This document shows, piece by piece, positions 5,215 to 5,343 of a stretch of 5,343 nucleotides of DNA. Under the pieces are notes generated by a model, which worked only from the letters and a program-made list of their open reading frames with translations, was not told the origin of the DNA and made no database searches. Position numbers and translations under genes: made by a program. The DNA is taken from contig DAHVOH010000140.1 in assembly GCA_027318915.1 (NCBI GenBank), positions 1-5,343 on the forward strand. The letters run 5' to 3'. This stretch comes from Clostridiales bacterium (GTDB lineage Bacteria; Bacillota_E; Sulfobacillia; Sulfobacillales; JAIMBI01). Positions within the stretch are counted from its first letter, which is position 1; every line of letters starts with the position of its first letter.

Positions 5215-5343
5215 GTGACGCCCGATGGCTCGGCCCAACCGGGAAGTGAGCGGACCCGCCGGGCGATGTTGACGGATCCGCCGGCGGCCCGCCATCTTGG
5301 CACCCTCGAAACCCGCGCGCTCGGGGTGGCGTTCCGGATCACG
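5215..5343 (+). CDS. Possible start of a further gene, cut by the right edge
   Basis: From a GTG at 5215 (or an in-frame ATG at 5266) the frame stays open for 43 codons to the end of the window. The last part (RHLGTLETRALGVAFRIT) has a protein-like composition. No good ribosome binding site precedes either start, and I recognise no domain in so short a piece. It could equally be a chance open frame in GC-rich DNA. Confidence 0.25.
   Translation, partial: MTPDGSAQPGSERTRRAMLTDPPAARHLGTLETRALGVAFRIT

Noticed and set aside
1..5343. CRISPR array, insertion sequence, tRNA or rRNA
   Set aside because: No regularly spaced repeats, transposase motifs, terminal inverted repeats, or cloverleaf or rRNA signatures were seen on either strand.

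Overview
The window is GC-rich bacterial chromosomal DNA. Its core is a tightly packed thiamine (vitamin B1) operon on the minus strand, covering roughly positions 3972 down to 1. GC-rich third codon positions, strong GGAGG-type ribosome binding sites, a TPP riboswitch followed by an intrinsic terminator, and a cytX-tenI-thiS-thiG-thiF order recalling the Bacillus ten/thi operon all fit a high-GC member of the Bacillota or a relative. An actinobacterial or other source cannot be excluded from the sequence alone.

Read in the direction of transcription (right to left), the operon has these parts: a sigma-A-like promoter near 3944-3972; a canonical TPP riboswitch aptamer (3936-3855); a terminator hairpin (3848-3821); a hairpin that could cover the ribosome binding site; an NCS1-family permease of CytX type (3773-2352); a ThiE-superfamily protein that looks like the thiazole tautomerase TenI rather than thiamine phosphate synthase (2359-1754); the sulfur carrier ThiS (1749-1549); thiazole synthase ThiG (1530-742); and the ThiS-adenylating enzyme ThiF (745 to beyond the left edge). 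The genes overlap or lie at most 18 bases apart. Together they charge ThiS with sulfur, build the thiazole phosphate, tautomerise it, and probably import a pyrimidine precursor. No tenA, thiO or thiH, thiC, thiD or true thiE is in the window.

The right-hand third (about 3973-5343) is sparse and reads on the plus strand. It holds a 93-residue acidic, helical protein of unknown function (4227-4508), a 347-base GC-rich stretch with no convincing gene, a MazG-like all-alpha nucleotide pyrophosphohydrolase (4856-5158), and a tail with repeated CGGATC words and perhaps the start of another gene running off the right edge.

No clearly new system is visible. The points most worth following are the probable TenI identity of the ThiE-like gene, the possible two-level expression platform of the riboswitch, and the unrecognised 93-residue protein transcribed divergently from the thiamine operon.
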